Assembly (NCBI GenBank): GCA_963855995.1
Contig: OY979721.1
Location: forward strand, 3,782,001 to 3,846,000
Reading direction: 5' to 3'
DNA length: 64,000 nucleotides
Origin: Muricea muricata
Lineage: Eukaryota; Cnidaria; Anthozoa; Malacalcyonacea; Plexauridae
Each line of letters opens with the position of its first letter. Within the stretch, counting starts at the first letter, position 1. Under the pieces are notes generated by a model. It searched no databases. It was given only the letters and a program-made list of their open reading frames with translations, and was not told the DNA's origin. Positions 8,738-20,344 of the stretch are shown here, piece by piece. Both the position numbers and the translations under genes were made by a program.

Positions 8738-10195
8738 ATGTTAGTGCTGTTTACCCTTGTACTTCTGATAAAGAATGAGATTCTTCGCGAAGGAATATCA
8801 CCTGTGATTGCTGAAGATTGCTGCAAAGCTCATTATCACTGTCAGCCTTCCGAAGTTTGCTGTAAAAGCTATTCAGACAAATACTTCCAATGTCAAAACA
8901 ATCAGTATTTAAGTACTGTGGATGAGCGGTCCTGTTATCTAATGCCCTGCACAGCGTCAAGCGACTGCCAAGGAAGAAAAGACGGGAATGAATTATGTTG
9001 TATGTATGGACATTGTCGACCTTGTCAAGTGTGTCACAGGACAGGCGGCTGGTCTACGTATTACAAGCGTTGTGGCTATGCTCAAAGTTGTTTTAGAAGA
9101 CGCTCACAGGATGGCGTTTGCAGTGACTCATGCATTGGTGAATGGTGTCAGTGGAGTAACTATTGCGCAATCGGCGAGTGCTGTCTGTCTGACCGGTGTT
9201 CTGATTGCAACAATCTGGGCTGCACTGATAAATGGCATTGCCCTTTCGGACATGAATGTTGTGATGTGTTGAATACCCTCGGGAACAGATCTTGTAAGAC
9301 AAGTTGTTTTGCCGACAGCTGCATCCTGGATAATGATTGTGTGTCTCCTGAATATTGTAAGAATAATCGATGTAGTTTACACAACGAGTGCAAGACTAGT
9401 GCAGATTGCAAGATTGGATCACAGAAATGTTGTCCTCTCAAATCGACTAGAGCTGCGAAACTTTGCTCTTTGGATTGCGACAACGTATGTGCCAACAATG
9501 ATGACTGTGAGCCACCAAATGATTGTTGTTATGGCAACAATTGTAGTAGATGTTTGGGTTCATGTAGGTCTAGCTCAGATTGTCCTGATGGTAAATTTTG
9601 TTGCAATTCAGACAAAAAATGTACTTATCGATCAGACTGCGTTACAGAAGCTTGCCTGGTGACTAGTGACTGTGTTAGGCATTAATCATATTGTATTGAT
9701 GGGATCTGTGATAGTTTTCAACAATGTAATTCAAGTGCAGACTGTGTTACATCTGATGGTTACCAGCAATTATGTTGTATTGATCGACACCCCCCATATT
9801 ATTGTAGCACATCCTGTGATTTAGATTTATATCCCAAACAAGACAACAGCAACGAATTCCCAAGTTGGCTGTTTGGTTTACTTGGTGGATTTCTGGTACT
9901 AATTGGATTTGTCGTTACACGTAGGTGTTATTTGCATAGAAGAAAGCTGCGACAATCAAGTGAAAACGCTATATGTGACACAGAGAGGGGAAGAGGACAA
10001 AACGAAACGCAAGTTGGATTTGAACATGGTGAACCAAATCCACCCCCATATATTCCTAGCAATCCACTAGCTTCACCTGGCAATGTTGACAATTGTCCTA
10101 ATGTTCCCCCTCCTCCATATTCATTTGATGATGAAATTGCTTCTCCAGATCGTAATAATGACCCACCGCCACAATATCGACTTATTCAACTTTAG
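8738..10195 (+). CDS. WAP-like cysteine-rich type I membrane protein, broken by one in-frame TAA
   Basis: A signal peptide (MLVLFTLVLLIKNEIL) is followed by a long ectodomain of closely spaced cysteines. It shows repeated ECC/KCC/DCC pairs and DC....YC spacing like small four-disulfide (WAP-type) modules. The open frame ends at TAA 9683-9685 after 315 residues. The same frame continues without another stop through more cysteine module (SYCIDGICDSFQQC), a transmembrane helix (WLFGLLGGFLVLIGFVV, about codons 377-395), a basic stop-transfer (TRRCYLHRRK) and a cytoplasmic tail with PPPYIP, PPPYSF and PPPQY motifs that could bind WW domains. It ends at TAG 10195, about 485 codons in all. The TAA falls inside a module that aligns with an earlier one (DCVSPEYCKNNRC), so it looks like a nonsense change. 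If translated as is, only a secreted ectodomain would be made. The ligand is unknown. Confidence 0.8.
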
Positions 10196-10866
10196 ACTTG
10201 CTTGGAATTTTGCATATATACATATGTAACTGCTACATGGAAATTGGGGCATGCAAGCAGTTTTTTACACACCAAAAAATTTCTGTGGTTCCGTTTCCAG
10301 ACCAACCCTAATTTTTCCTACGCACCCTATAAATTTTTCAATGTGATGACTGTGCTATCCTATGCTCTGCCTTGATTGAAGACCTTTCAAAATGCATATG
10401 TAAATGTAATTTAAATACAAAACATGTCTTGTGTCCCGTTTTCATAGTTATGACACATAAATAAAACAACAAACTGCCTGAATTCATCCATTAGAAATAT
10501 GTATCTCTAGTTTATTCAAAACTGTCAAAATGACGAAAATAAACTATTGAAGAAAATTTTTTTCCATGGTAACCAGAACCACAAGTAATTTTTTTGGCCT
10601 AAATTGAAATTTTATTGCCTCATATAGCTAACACACACTTTATAAATAGCTCAGGGGTCTGTTGTACAAAAGGTAAATAGTCCTATCCAAAAGATAGGGA
10701 TTTTTTCAACCCTTCTAAACTTGTTCCAAAACTCAACCTTTTTTAGTTGAAGTCAATTTCTATCTCTTGCAAGTTCAATATCACTGGTGCCATTGCTTTT
10801 TATACCTTACTGTGGCAGTTGAAAAATCATTCAGTGAATAGCACGATCAACTGACCTATGCTTACT
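10196..10866. other. 3' flank of cysteine-rich gene and unassigned spacer
   Basis: The first ~75 bases are the part of the 3' flank duplicated at 7620-7697. After that there is AT-rich sequence with a candidate polyadenylation signal and no further gene. Confidence 0.5.
10460..10465 (+). terminator. Candidate polyadenylation signal
   Basis: AATAAA about 265 bases after the terminal stop of the cysteine-rich gene, in AT-rich sequence. A plausible transcript end. Confidence 0.4.
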
Positions 10867-11003
10867 AATAGCACTTATGCGGGTTTTCCCTAAGGCTACT
10901 GTCTCACCACAAGCCTCCTTAGATGTGCAGAGAACGTATTGCGTCAATGCGAGGCTTGGTGGTAAGCACAATAGGCTTAGGGAAAACCTGCATAAGTGCT
11001 ATT
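10867..11003. mobile_element. 137-bp foldback MITE
   Basis: Left end AATAGCACTTATGCGGGTTT and right end AAACCTGCATAAGTGCTATT are inverted copies, extending inward through TTCCCTAAG/CTTAGGGAA. The whole element could fold into one hairpin. No coding capacity. Confidence 0.75.
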
Positions 11004-11890
11004 CTACTCCAAGTATACAACATAAATTTGATCAATGAACTGAAGTCTTAGTATTCAATTGTATATATCAGAGAGTACAATTAATTATTAACACACTGTC
11101 ACACCTATGGGATGTACAAGTAAATGCTTAAATAGTTTGCTAGTTCTTACATCATCTTTTCAATTCCTATGTTTAAAATTGCAATCACTCCATTGTTTTA
11201 CAGAGACCAGTGATGGCAAAAATACTATTACTGTGACTGTTTGTCGTGGTTTGTTCAAATACCACATTCCCTGTTCTTTACCAGGAATTTGATTAATATT
11301 ATTAAGCTACAATTTTATCATCCACAAGGAAAGCAAGTGAGGTGATCACACCTCCTCCTGTAGTTTGACAAAACAGTGCTTTTTCAATTGTTTTTATTAC
11401 TTGAAACAATCTGGGATAATACTTTAAATAGTTTTACTAGGCAACACAGTTTAACAAGTACAAAAACACATCTGAAACCACTTATTTGGTCTTGGACATC
11501 TTGAATAAGAAAACATGCCCCGAATACCCGTGTTTCCAAATTTTACCCTTGATGACCACTCTAGTGGTATTTATAATCTGGGGGTGTTTGGTATGAGAAA
11601 TTTTCTGCATCAGTATACCAGAAAAAATGATATTATTGGTATACCGACTCTACTGATCTAAGATGATTTAGAAGCTTGTTAGAAGGAATTTCAGTCATAC
11701 TCTTGAAAACCTATCGTGTAGTGTTATAAAGTACAAATAATGATATAGCTATATAAGTTTTGGCCCCCCAAAAATTACAGTATATCAAAAATTTCAGTAT
11801 ATCAGTATAACTAAAGAAGTTATAGTGATATATTGGATATATTGGCATTCCACACATCACATAATCTCTGCGCTAGTGTTCATACAAAAG
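11004..11890. other. Gene-less stretch between MITE and second BTB gene
   Basis: AT-rich with scattered CAGTATA/AGTATATCAG words around 11600-11840. It probably includes the 3' untranslated region of the minus-strand BTB gene at 11891. No other feature was identified. Confidence 0.45.
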
Positions 11891-13249
11891 TTAAGGATAA
11901 CAGCACAGCGAGAAGAGAATCTCATAGAATTGCCCTCTCTCACTGAGTGTCTTGTTATTTGGTACATCAAGATCTGAACAATCTCGAAAGTTGAATGAGA
12001 CACCAGCACACTTTACAGAACTTGCGCCACGCTCACCATAGTACGAACCATTTCCTTTTATCAAAGCAGATATCTCGTACCATTGTCCCTTCTTCACAAC
12101 AACGGGTGATGGAAGCAACACGTCAAAACCGGGAATCAAGGTGTTCTTCCTTTCTGAGTAAAACCGATCGTTAACCTTAACATTATTGAAAGTCAGCTCA
12201 ACCATATATCGGCTGTTATGTCCAACCGCGCCAAACAACCGAACGCCATGGAAATATATATCTTTATCCACAGAAAAGCTGAGGATATCCGGGTGCCCAG
12301 ATGTGTATTGCCAACCGCCCAAGGTTTTGGATGTCCGGATCTGATCTTGGCTGAACCTGGAGCATCGTTGGGTTGGTTTCAACTGCCGAGGTTTCCCTTG
12401 GATCCGTTTGCTTAAATTAGCCTGCAGCTCGCTGTTGGAAGGTGGTACATCGTTAAGCATCTGGAAAATCGCAATCACTTCATCTTTGTCAAGCAGATTT
12501 GTTTTCGATACATTCTCAGCGAACTCTTTTTGCGTCATTGTTAGGTAGCGAACACAGTAAACAGCATCGCCCAACACACCTCGTTTATTCTCAGGCGTTA
12601 ATTCGAGCTCTTTTAACCTGCATTGGTGATCGGACCACTTGACTAAAGCATGAAACAAGTTGATTTCTTTAACGTTCAAAGTTTCCAGTTCCAGCATGTT
12701 AAGTAAGATGCTCTGATCAACATTCAGAAAGGCATCAGATGCTAGCGCTTCCTGACAATGTGAATCGATATAATACCAACATTTCTTTTGCAGGTCTTCC
12801 TCGCCAATCTTCAAAGACTGGGACAATAAGGTGAAGGCATTGGAGGCAGTTATGTTATCTTGCAAAAACGTCGTACACAACTTCTCGAGGTAGGGTAGTA
12901 TGTATTTCTTGGCCAAATACAACACATTGATTGCTATTTCAACGGTCAGTTTACAGTCATCGCAGTACAAATACTTCAGAAATTCCAAGAAGCTACTCGA
13001 GTCCGCATCGGGGAGATGAATCTCGTTCGATTTCTCGGCGAGGTTTCCGTAAAACATTGCGAAGAACACAGGACTAGCTGTGGCCAAAACGTATTTATGA
13101 GCTGGGATGTATTTGTTTTCGTCGGTACACTCGCAATCTCGCACCACAAAAGTAACATCGCTCATTAAACTTTTGTTGAACATGAACTTGTTCCTTTCCG
13201 ACACCGTTTTCGTCTCAATTTGCCAGTCTTCAGGTAGCGTAGTAGTCAT
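11891..13249 (-). CDS. BTB-BACK-PHR protein, second full-length gene
   Basis: A 452-residue intronless gene starting at ATG 13249 (MTTTLPEDWQIETKTVSERN). BTB occupies about residues 18-125 (MSDVTFVV, AHKYVLATASPVFFAMFYGN, FLEFLKYLYCDD). BACK is at about 130-240 (GEEDLQKKCWYYI, NLFHALVKWSDHQC, RGVLGDAVYCVRYL), then a basic linker and PHR at about 300-448 (FHGVRLFGAVG, GFDVLLPSPVVVKKGQWYEI, GVSFNF). The domain order and length match Cullin-3 adaptors of the BTBD1/2/3/6 group, which is the inferred role. It is clearly diverged from the paralogue at 4322-5698, with many substitutions across all domains, so it is an older duplicate than the fragments near that gene. It is uninterrupted and likely functional. 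Confidence 0.92.
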   Translation of the reverse strand: MTTTLPEDWQIETKTVSERNKFMFNKSLMSDVTFVVRDCECTDENKYIPAHKYVLATASPVFFAMFYGNLAEKSNEIHLPDADSSSFLEFLKYLYCDDCKLTVEIAINVLYLAKKYILPYLEKLCTTFLQDNITASNAFTLLSQSLKIGEEDLQKKCWYYIDSHCQEALASDAFLNVDQSILLNMLELETLNVKEINLFHALVKWSDHQCRLKELELTPENKRGVLGDAVYCVRYLTMTQKEFAENVSKTNLLDKDEVIAIFQMLNDVPPSNSELQANLSKRIQGKPRQLKPTQRCSRFSQDQIRTSKTLGGWQYTSGHPDILSFSVDKDIYFHGVRLFGAVGHNSRYMVELTFNNVKVNDRFYSERKNTLIPGFDVLLPSPVVVKKGQWYEISALIKGNGSYYGERGASSVKCAGVSFNFRDCSDLDVPNNKTLSERGQFYEILFSLCCYP

Positions 13250-13493
13250 TTTAAAGCGCTCAAAAATTTCTCAATACATTCACTTGGAAATCGTTGTCGT
13301 GTTTTTTTTTTTTGAAACAGCCAGCTGATCCTTCAACCCGGTTCGGAAGTGGGCGGTGTCGCGAAAAAAATACCGTTAATTGCTCGGTGAAACTGATCTC
13401 AGTGTTGCACTGATTGCATGGTTAAAATAACGGATTAAAAAATATTTACCACGCTTGTATACTTTGATATAGTCTGATATCCGAAAGCACGTA

Positions 13494-14039
13494 TAGGGTT
13501 GGGCGATATTTTGATTTATCGTGATATTTCCAATCGCGATTATCGTATCGAAGCTAAAAACTTGAGTGACGATTTATCGAAATTATCGTCATGTTCGATG
13601 AATATCGTGATATTGCTTAGAAATATGTATATAACTTGCAGAATCCTGTAAAAAAGTAGAAAGCATCTTTGCATTTCAGCAACAAATATACTCTCAAAAA
13701 GTGTATTAACAAGGCAAATTGTAATTGCTTTTTGTAGTAGTTGTACTGCATGTTCATAATTTAGTTTTCCTTCCACAAAACATAGAATAAAATTGAACAG
13801 TACACATTATATTACAACAGTTATGAAAATATTAGTGAAGGAAAAGCCTTCATATTACTTTAATCTGTTGTTGATATGTCTTTAATATAAGATTATATAC
13901 AAGTTTATACATGCTTTGATATTAATTGCACTTGAAAACAATGGTCATTTCTATTTCATTAATCGCGATATTATCGATTATCGCGATATTTTCCATGACA
14001 ATAATCGTGAATTAATTTTTTAAATATCGCCCAACCCTA
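13494..14039. mobile_element. 546-bp hAT-type non-autonomous element
   Basis: Terminal inverted repeats TAGGGTTGGGCGATATTT and AAATATCGCCCAACCCTA are flanked by an exact 8-bp target duplication AGCACGTA (13486-13493 and 14040-14047). The subterminal regions are rich in CGATAATCG/ATCGCGAT words. No transposase remains. Duplication length and ends fit the hAT superfamily. Confidence 0.93.
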
Positions 14040-14047
14040 AGCACGTA

Positions 14048-14863
14048 TTATTAAAAATAGACCATGAGGTGAGTCGAAATGTACTGGCAAAATGTACCAA
14101 ACAATCTTCATGCCATTTCCTTAGCATTTTTCAAAAGATTGAAATTTCAATTGAGTATTGCAAAGATTCTGCCCCAACACCAAATTCTTTATGTCAAAAT
14201 TATTTTCACCTTACATACAGGCACTTTGTCGCTGTAAGAACAAACGAAGTAGATAACATAGTAATAATAAACAGTTTAATAAAACGACATTGCAGCATAT
14301 AAATGAGTCGAATGAGCCAAATGAGTAAAAAAGCTGGTTTCTCTATTTTTGGTATTTTTGTTGAAATTCTAATTCTAGATTGCATATTGCTTCGATTAAA
14401 AATAATGCTAAACTCTAGGGCCGATTTAAGAACGAGGCAATGCACCAAATACAAAATACAAATTTCCAATTCCAATTCTAATCAGCGCCATGTTTTAATA
14501 TTCAGTAGTTTCATAGCAACTACAAATGATGCAACTGTTATACATGTAATACTGATATAGATATTTAGTATCATTGACATTGAGGTTTAAGTAAATCTAG
14601 TTTAATAGTAATTAGTACCTCTTATTGAAAAAGAATTCAGAAAGTATAGGTTTTTGCTACACTGATTCATTGACGCACTCACTGACTGCTACATTCCCGC
14701 ATAAAACAGTCGTCCTCTGCAGTGTATATACGCTGGAAGTCATGACAAAATTACTTACAAAGTTACTATTTGAAAAGACTAAAAATTCGCCCCTTGCTGT
14801 ATATTACCAATAACTACTGATAATTATGCAAAATTATTTACATGGCTATTGTTTCTATTTTAC
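14048..14863. other. Gene-less stretch
   Basis: AT-rich sequence with only short chance open frames on both strands. No repeat pairing was found. Confidence 0.45.
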
Positions 14864-15106
14864 AATTCACCGTAGCAAAAAAGATGGCAGATATCGATTT
14901 TTACGAGAATGCATTGCGATCTGAAATCGTTTAAAAAGGCAAATTAGCGTCTTTTGAAGAGCAGACAGAAGACAATAGGTCACTTTTACACTTGTGTTAC
15001 AATTTCAACCCATTAGCTTTGCTTCTTGTCATTTTTGCCCAGGTATTCTTACTTGATACTTGCAATGCATTCTGATAAAATTGGTAGCATTTTGCTACGG
15101 CGAATT
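14864..15106. mobile_element. ~243-bp MITE, family with three copies in this window
   Basis: Ends AATTCACCGTAGCAAAAAAG and the inverse TTTTGCTACGGCGAATT enclose inverted GATGGC...TGCATTGC/GCAATGCATTCTG arms. The interior text (TTAGCGTCTTTTGAAGA, ACACTTGTGTTA, TAGCTTTGCTTCTTGTCAT) recurs at 54194-54442 and 59884-60128, so this is a dispersed family rather than a local hairpin. Confidence 0.85.
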
Positions 15107-15510
15107 ATAAAGTCTTGAAATCTGTAAATCTGATGTGTTTGTTCTCTGCATCAAATTAGGCCAATATCGCAGATTATAATTATGAATAAAGTGAATATTA
15201 ACAACTGGATACCTTTCAATAGCACGGTGCACTAAAGGGATCTGAATGGTAACTATCAAGTTTAAGTTTATTCGTGTCAATGTCGTCAAAATCTGTCGTT
15301 GGGCGTTATCGTGGTTGACCTCACGAAGTTTGCTTTGCCTTTAAAGAAACAAATTCAGTGATTTATTTCCGCCTTATTTTTTAACTGCTTACCATGCCTG
15401 TCATATTTTTGACCATTTTGAATTGTCTGTGTTCGATTCAGCAAGTATACATATAGGAAAAAAACATTTGTGCACCTCTTTGGAAGATCAGCCAAGATGC
15501 ATGGCCACCT

Positions 15511-15737
15511 ATTCTTGGGTTTCACTGGGACCTTTTTCAGTAATTCTGAATGGGGGTCAACCCAAAATGTATTGATGATTATACTGCACTGGAGCAAGCA
15601 AATCTCACGAAATTGCACACATTTGCTGCCAAACACAAGGTCAACACGTACAGTGAAATTTTTTCAGTCCGATGACAGTGTATCGATTTGGAGTTGACCC
15701 CCAGTAAAATTTATGACGTCACGTGAAACCCAAGAAT
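15511..15737. mobile_element. Possible ~227-bp MITE
   Basis: ATTCTTGGGTTTCAC and its exact inverse GTGAAACCCAAGAAT face each other 227 bp apart. The interior has no coding capacity. No target duplication was identified, so this is a weaker call than the other elements. Confidence 0.45.
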
Positions 15738-18700
15738 ACCCACAATTTGACTTTTTCAATCGAAAAGCAGATCAACTGATTTTACCATGGCACTATATAA
15801 TTTTCAGTCTTTATAATCAGTCTATAGAACCAGTCTTCTAATTATATTTTAATCCCATACATACAGGATAAATATCTTCAAAATGGCCCAGAATGGAACG
15901 CCAAATGAGTTACTTAGCAGACAAATTTTGGCTCACGTTTGCGTATACCCAATTCACATTTTGTGATCACTCACATGCCTAGTTACTATATTATTGATAA
16001 GGAGCATAACGGAGAACAAAAGTAACTACGCATTTAGAAGTATGGACTTGAGTGAATAACTCCTATTCATCATTCGTATGCCTGGCTACTTTTGTCCTAA
16101 TGTACTCTTTCGCGAACCAGAACAATGGTGTCCAACTATGTGATCCAATTGGGTAGTAACGCAAAAAACATTGTTAGCCAAATTTATCTGCTGGTGAACA
16201 AGCATAGAAAGTTAAAGGAATGAGTTAAGGCGCTGAAGTCGTTAATACTACAGTACATCCATGATATAGTGAAGTCGCTTAACCAAACGATCTGTACTGG
16301 CGTGTACAAACTTGAGCACCCCCTCTACAATTGATTAACTATGCCTCCTAATCAATTTAAGAACGGGTGCCTAAAATTTTCAAGTTAGGGGGGCGTTACC
16401 ACAGTGAGGTGGTACGTTAACGGTTGGCAATGTTTCTCTGCCAGTCAATGATATTTAATGTGAGAACATCAAACAGGAAATTTTATATGCCCATTTATCT
16501 GTTGTCAAGTCCATGTCTTTGAACAATATCCCAACACCTTATTATTAAATACAATGATTGAGTAAAACATGAACAAACATCCCGAACCGTTATTTCAAAA
16601 ACGGAACCCCCCCCCCGGGATGATAAATTTTGTGAATATCTTCATTACACCCCCAAAAACATTTCAATTTGACTTAGGAGTCGCGGGGAAAGAAATACTG
16701 ACTTTGTCCGCTTTGTACAGATCTTGCCAATTTTTGCCGCTAAGCGACCGGACTAATACGACCTAGCTCCTGCTGATATGATAGTTCACTTTGCAACCCA
16801 GTTACTTTACTTTAATTGAGGGTTATGAAGGGATAAAATGGGAGCTAGAAATTGCTATTTTTTGGCTAAAGAAATGCAACTCCATGAACTGGGACTGGGA
16901 TTCAATAGCAAAAAATGATTAAAAAAATGGGAATGAAATTACGATTTGTGCAAGACTGCAAGATTACTAATGTATTTCTGCACTTGGACAATGAGATTTA
17001 ATCGAAATTTTGGCTGGGAAATGGAAATAGGACCTTGATTACATGTTAAACAAGAACAACCATATTTAAGCAACTAGTCAAGTTTTGAAACTCATTTTGG
17101 GTGTGGCAAAGCTAAAAAACAACGCTTAATGTTTGCGTTATTTTTGACAGTCGAGATATCGCCATCAAATTCAGTCAGTTAAAAAGCCATTTTATCAAAA
17201 CATTTAATGGAATTTTTTGGCCTTATCCCCCCGCCCCGGAAAAGTTTGAAAAGTCGATAGTGTCCATACGCACTGTTGTTCTTGTTTAAAATATGTAAAT
17301 ACAAAGTGCTGGAGTATATTTGAAGTGAAGTAACAGAGTTCCAAAGTGACGCGTAACTGTCAGGTCGTAGCTATCTCATTAGCGCTACGTTTCCAGTGCA
17401 TTTCTCTTTTATCTATGATAAAAGTAACCACAATATTCATAATCCAAACATAGCAAACATTTGAGAGCTTTCTTATCATTCTAAGACGGCTGAAAATAAT
17501 TCTGTTTATATTTGCTGGTTTAAATATTTATAAATTGTACAAAACATCACCGGCGAACTTCAAAATAACATATATTTTTTTCAAGGCCTTAGAGAATGCA
17601 AATTCCCAAAGTTTTAATTGCAAAGACATACTCAATGACAGAAGTTTTTTGTTATAATGACTGTATTTATAACTACACGTTACTCAATGTATTTCGTCAT
17701 AATGAGTAATTTGTATCGTATTTTTGTTGCCATTCATTAAACATTCATGGTAGGCAAAGCGTTTCACGCCCCATAACAGTATTAAAATATCGAGATTTTT
17801 ATTAACGATAGGCGTAACTGTTAATAGTTCTAGCTAGTTAATATTTCAGCTTTGGAAACGAATATCTACGAAGAATTTCTCGGTTCGAACCGCTTTTGCA
17901 TTGAGCGACGATCCTGTCATTTGCCGGTATACAGTGGACCTCTTGCAGAGAAAATTATTTTAGCTAATGTATATGTGACTCATCGCGCAAACTCCGTGCG
18001 TGTACCTACCTGTTAGATGTTTAATATGCTTTATCTGCTAGCCGCAAAAAACCGCAAACTGTGCAAGAAATACAAATAAAAGCCCAATTACGTGCTTTGT
18101 CTGTTGTAAATCAATATGGCAACGAAGCGTTGGCTACTACTTGGGGATTAAAATAAGCTTTTTGGGTCAGTGCAAAGTGGGAATTCGATGCTACAAAAAA
18201 ACTGTGTGAGTTTGAGTGAATTAAACGGTTTTTAAAGACGATATAGCCTGTTTGCGTGACTTTGTAAATTTTATTGAATTTTGTGGGAAGGAATCTATAC
18301 TACTTTCATTTAAGAATACTGTTTATTTATGAATAGAATTTTCTTTATTCTCTTTCGAGACTGTTCTTTTTGTCATACTTTAATAGTTAGCATAGGTTGA
18401 GGCAGCGTAAAAAATTGAGATAATTGTGATGAATTTATTTTGAGTTTGTGTTTCATAAATGTTATGTAATGCGTACTGGAAATTGGGTTGTATTATAGCT
18501 TCACGTTTACTGCTCAGTGGGTTATGAACTGCGAGTGTACATATTGAACAAAATATGTTCAGCTGGCTGTATATTAATGAGATATTTCAAAAATGGCAGA
18601 CTGTGTAGAAATATCCTTGAAATGTTTGTTTTATCCTTGAGGCAAAAGTGGTAGTGCACGTTTTACATAATTAATAATTGGCCTATCTATCTTCTCCCTG

Positions 18701-18960
18701 CAAAGCGATAGGTTGCATAGACATTGTCATTCTGGTTTAAAATATAAATACAAAATTCTGAAATGTAATTAAAGTGGAGTTGCGGGTTCCAAATTAAAGT
18801 ATATCCACGCCGTTTTATGGATGTCATTACCACTAATACCTGGTTGCATGAATTGCTCGCGCGTTTTCGTATTACTAATTGATTTAAATTAAAATAAAAC
18901 GAATATATTTTTGCGTTTTTGTATTGTAATAAAAGTACGTAAAAACCCCTGAAAACACTA
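15738..18960. other. Long gene-less stretch
   Basis: About 3.2 kb with no convincing exon, RNA gene or paired repeat. A run of C lies at about 16609-16617. GC content is low, and the only open frames are short. Confidence 0.45.
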
Positions 18961-18964
18961 CCAG

Positions 18965-19350
18965 TTCCGCTTGTCAACTCTAATCAACCCTCATACAGCA
19001 TAAGAAATGAGAAAACTCTCATACACTCTTTCGCTTACCAACTCTCATCAACTCTCATACATGCAACTCTTGTCCTCGTTTGACCCGGACATGCAGAGTT
19101 GAGAAAACTCGGGTACAAACTTTCGTGTTTGTCAACTTTCATCAACTCTCATGTTACTCTCGTTTCACTTGGACATGATAGTTGAGTAAATACTCATACA
19201 AATTTTCCGTGTCAACTCTGATCAACTCTCATCCAACTTTTGCCCTTGTTTGACCTGGGCATAAGAGTTGAGAACCCTCATACAAACTATTCCATGTCAA
19301 ATCTCATCAACTCTCGTGTAACCCTATGGTTCTAGTTCGACCAGAAACGA
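18965..19350 (+). repeat. Degenerate tandem repeat, 80-94-bp units
   Basis: Units share CAACTCTCATCAACTCTCAT, TTGACCYGGRCAT and AGAGTTGAGAAAAC/ACC. The landmark TCATCAACTCTC recurs at 19045, 19139, 19219 (as TGATC) and 19304, giving spacings of 94, 80 and 85. Non-coding. Confidence 0.75.
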
Positions 19351-20153
19351 GAGTTCATTGGAACCCAACGCAAAGCCAGCTCCGTTTAAACACGTCCTAA
19401 ATATGCGTTCATCTTATCTTTATTTAGCACTGCAACTGATTATGGCAGAGGGAAGTCTTCGCTTGTGGACAGGTATAACTGCCATGCATCTTACTTACGC
19501 ATGCACGACGTACGCAAAAAATATAAACAGTCAATATAATCGTAATCTTAAGTAAGGAATGATCTCGTAAACAATTTTAGTGCCATTTGCCAAAGCTTTT
19601 TGCTCTTTTTTCAAAAAGACAATCAACAGTATGTTTTGGGTTTCTAGACCTCCGCACTACCCATTGAGCTATCGAGCCAACATCGATTGCGAACCGGTTT
19701 TATCCAAATTAAGAGCACGCGAGACGTAAAAAATGCAGCGAATTTTTCGTCAAACAACGAATTTTGCGTCAATGGCGTATCCAGTACTCGACGCTTCCAA
19801 GACATAATTGTTCCAAAATTGAGGGTCTTCCAGGGGCATTGGGAGAACAAGGAAACACAGTAAACTTTACAAAAGGAACAAAGCAAACACGAGAACAAAG
19901 GAAAATATAATTGGGAAACAAGGGAACACATGGTTAAATTTTTCAACAAAACAAGGAAACAAAGAGACTCTCAAAATTGTTTCACTACGAGGCCAAAAAT
20001 TTTTGAGAACGAGGGGGAGAGAACGTGTTGTCCCGCCACTGGTTTTCGTTATTTCCCAATCAGTGTCAAATTAATATCAATCAATTTTATCATATCTGTA
20101 AGCAAGGTTTTGAAATAGAATTTCTAATATACTTTTAATTTCGTTTATTTCAG

Positions 20154-20344
20154 CTGCACTTTTCTTGTTGTCGGTATGTTCTGCTCGCGACCCCAAGGCT
20201 TCTTCGAAATGGATCGCAGACGACGAGCAGCGTCTGGTGAATTTTCTATTTGAAAACTACAGTAATGTCATTCGTCCTGTTGAAAATAAGAGACATCCTG
20301 TTCCCGTGGAAATGGGGATTGCGCTTGCTCAGATAATTGATCTG
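20154..20344 (+). CDS. nAChR exon A: signal peptide end and N-terminal helix
   Basis: Acceptor TTTATTTCAG|CT and donor CTG|GTAAGA. Encodes ALFLLSVCSARD (end of the signal peptide) through MGIALAQIIDL. It starts one base into a codon (phase 1) and ends in phase 0. Confidence 0.9.

Noticed and set aside
8751-9662. Overlapping open frames within the cysteine-rich gene on both strands
   Set aside because: Shadows of the main frame with no signal peptide, domain or independent evidence.
9650-9760. Intron explaining the in-frame TAA of the cysteine-rich gene
   Set aside because: GT and AG pairs exist nearby, but the cysteine module pattern continues on both sides of the stop and aligns with an upstream module. 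A coding nonsense change is simpler.
17880-17900. tRNA T-arm (GGTTCGAACC)
   Set aside because: A palindromic match only; no A-box or cloverleaf upstream.
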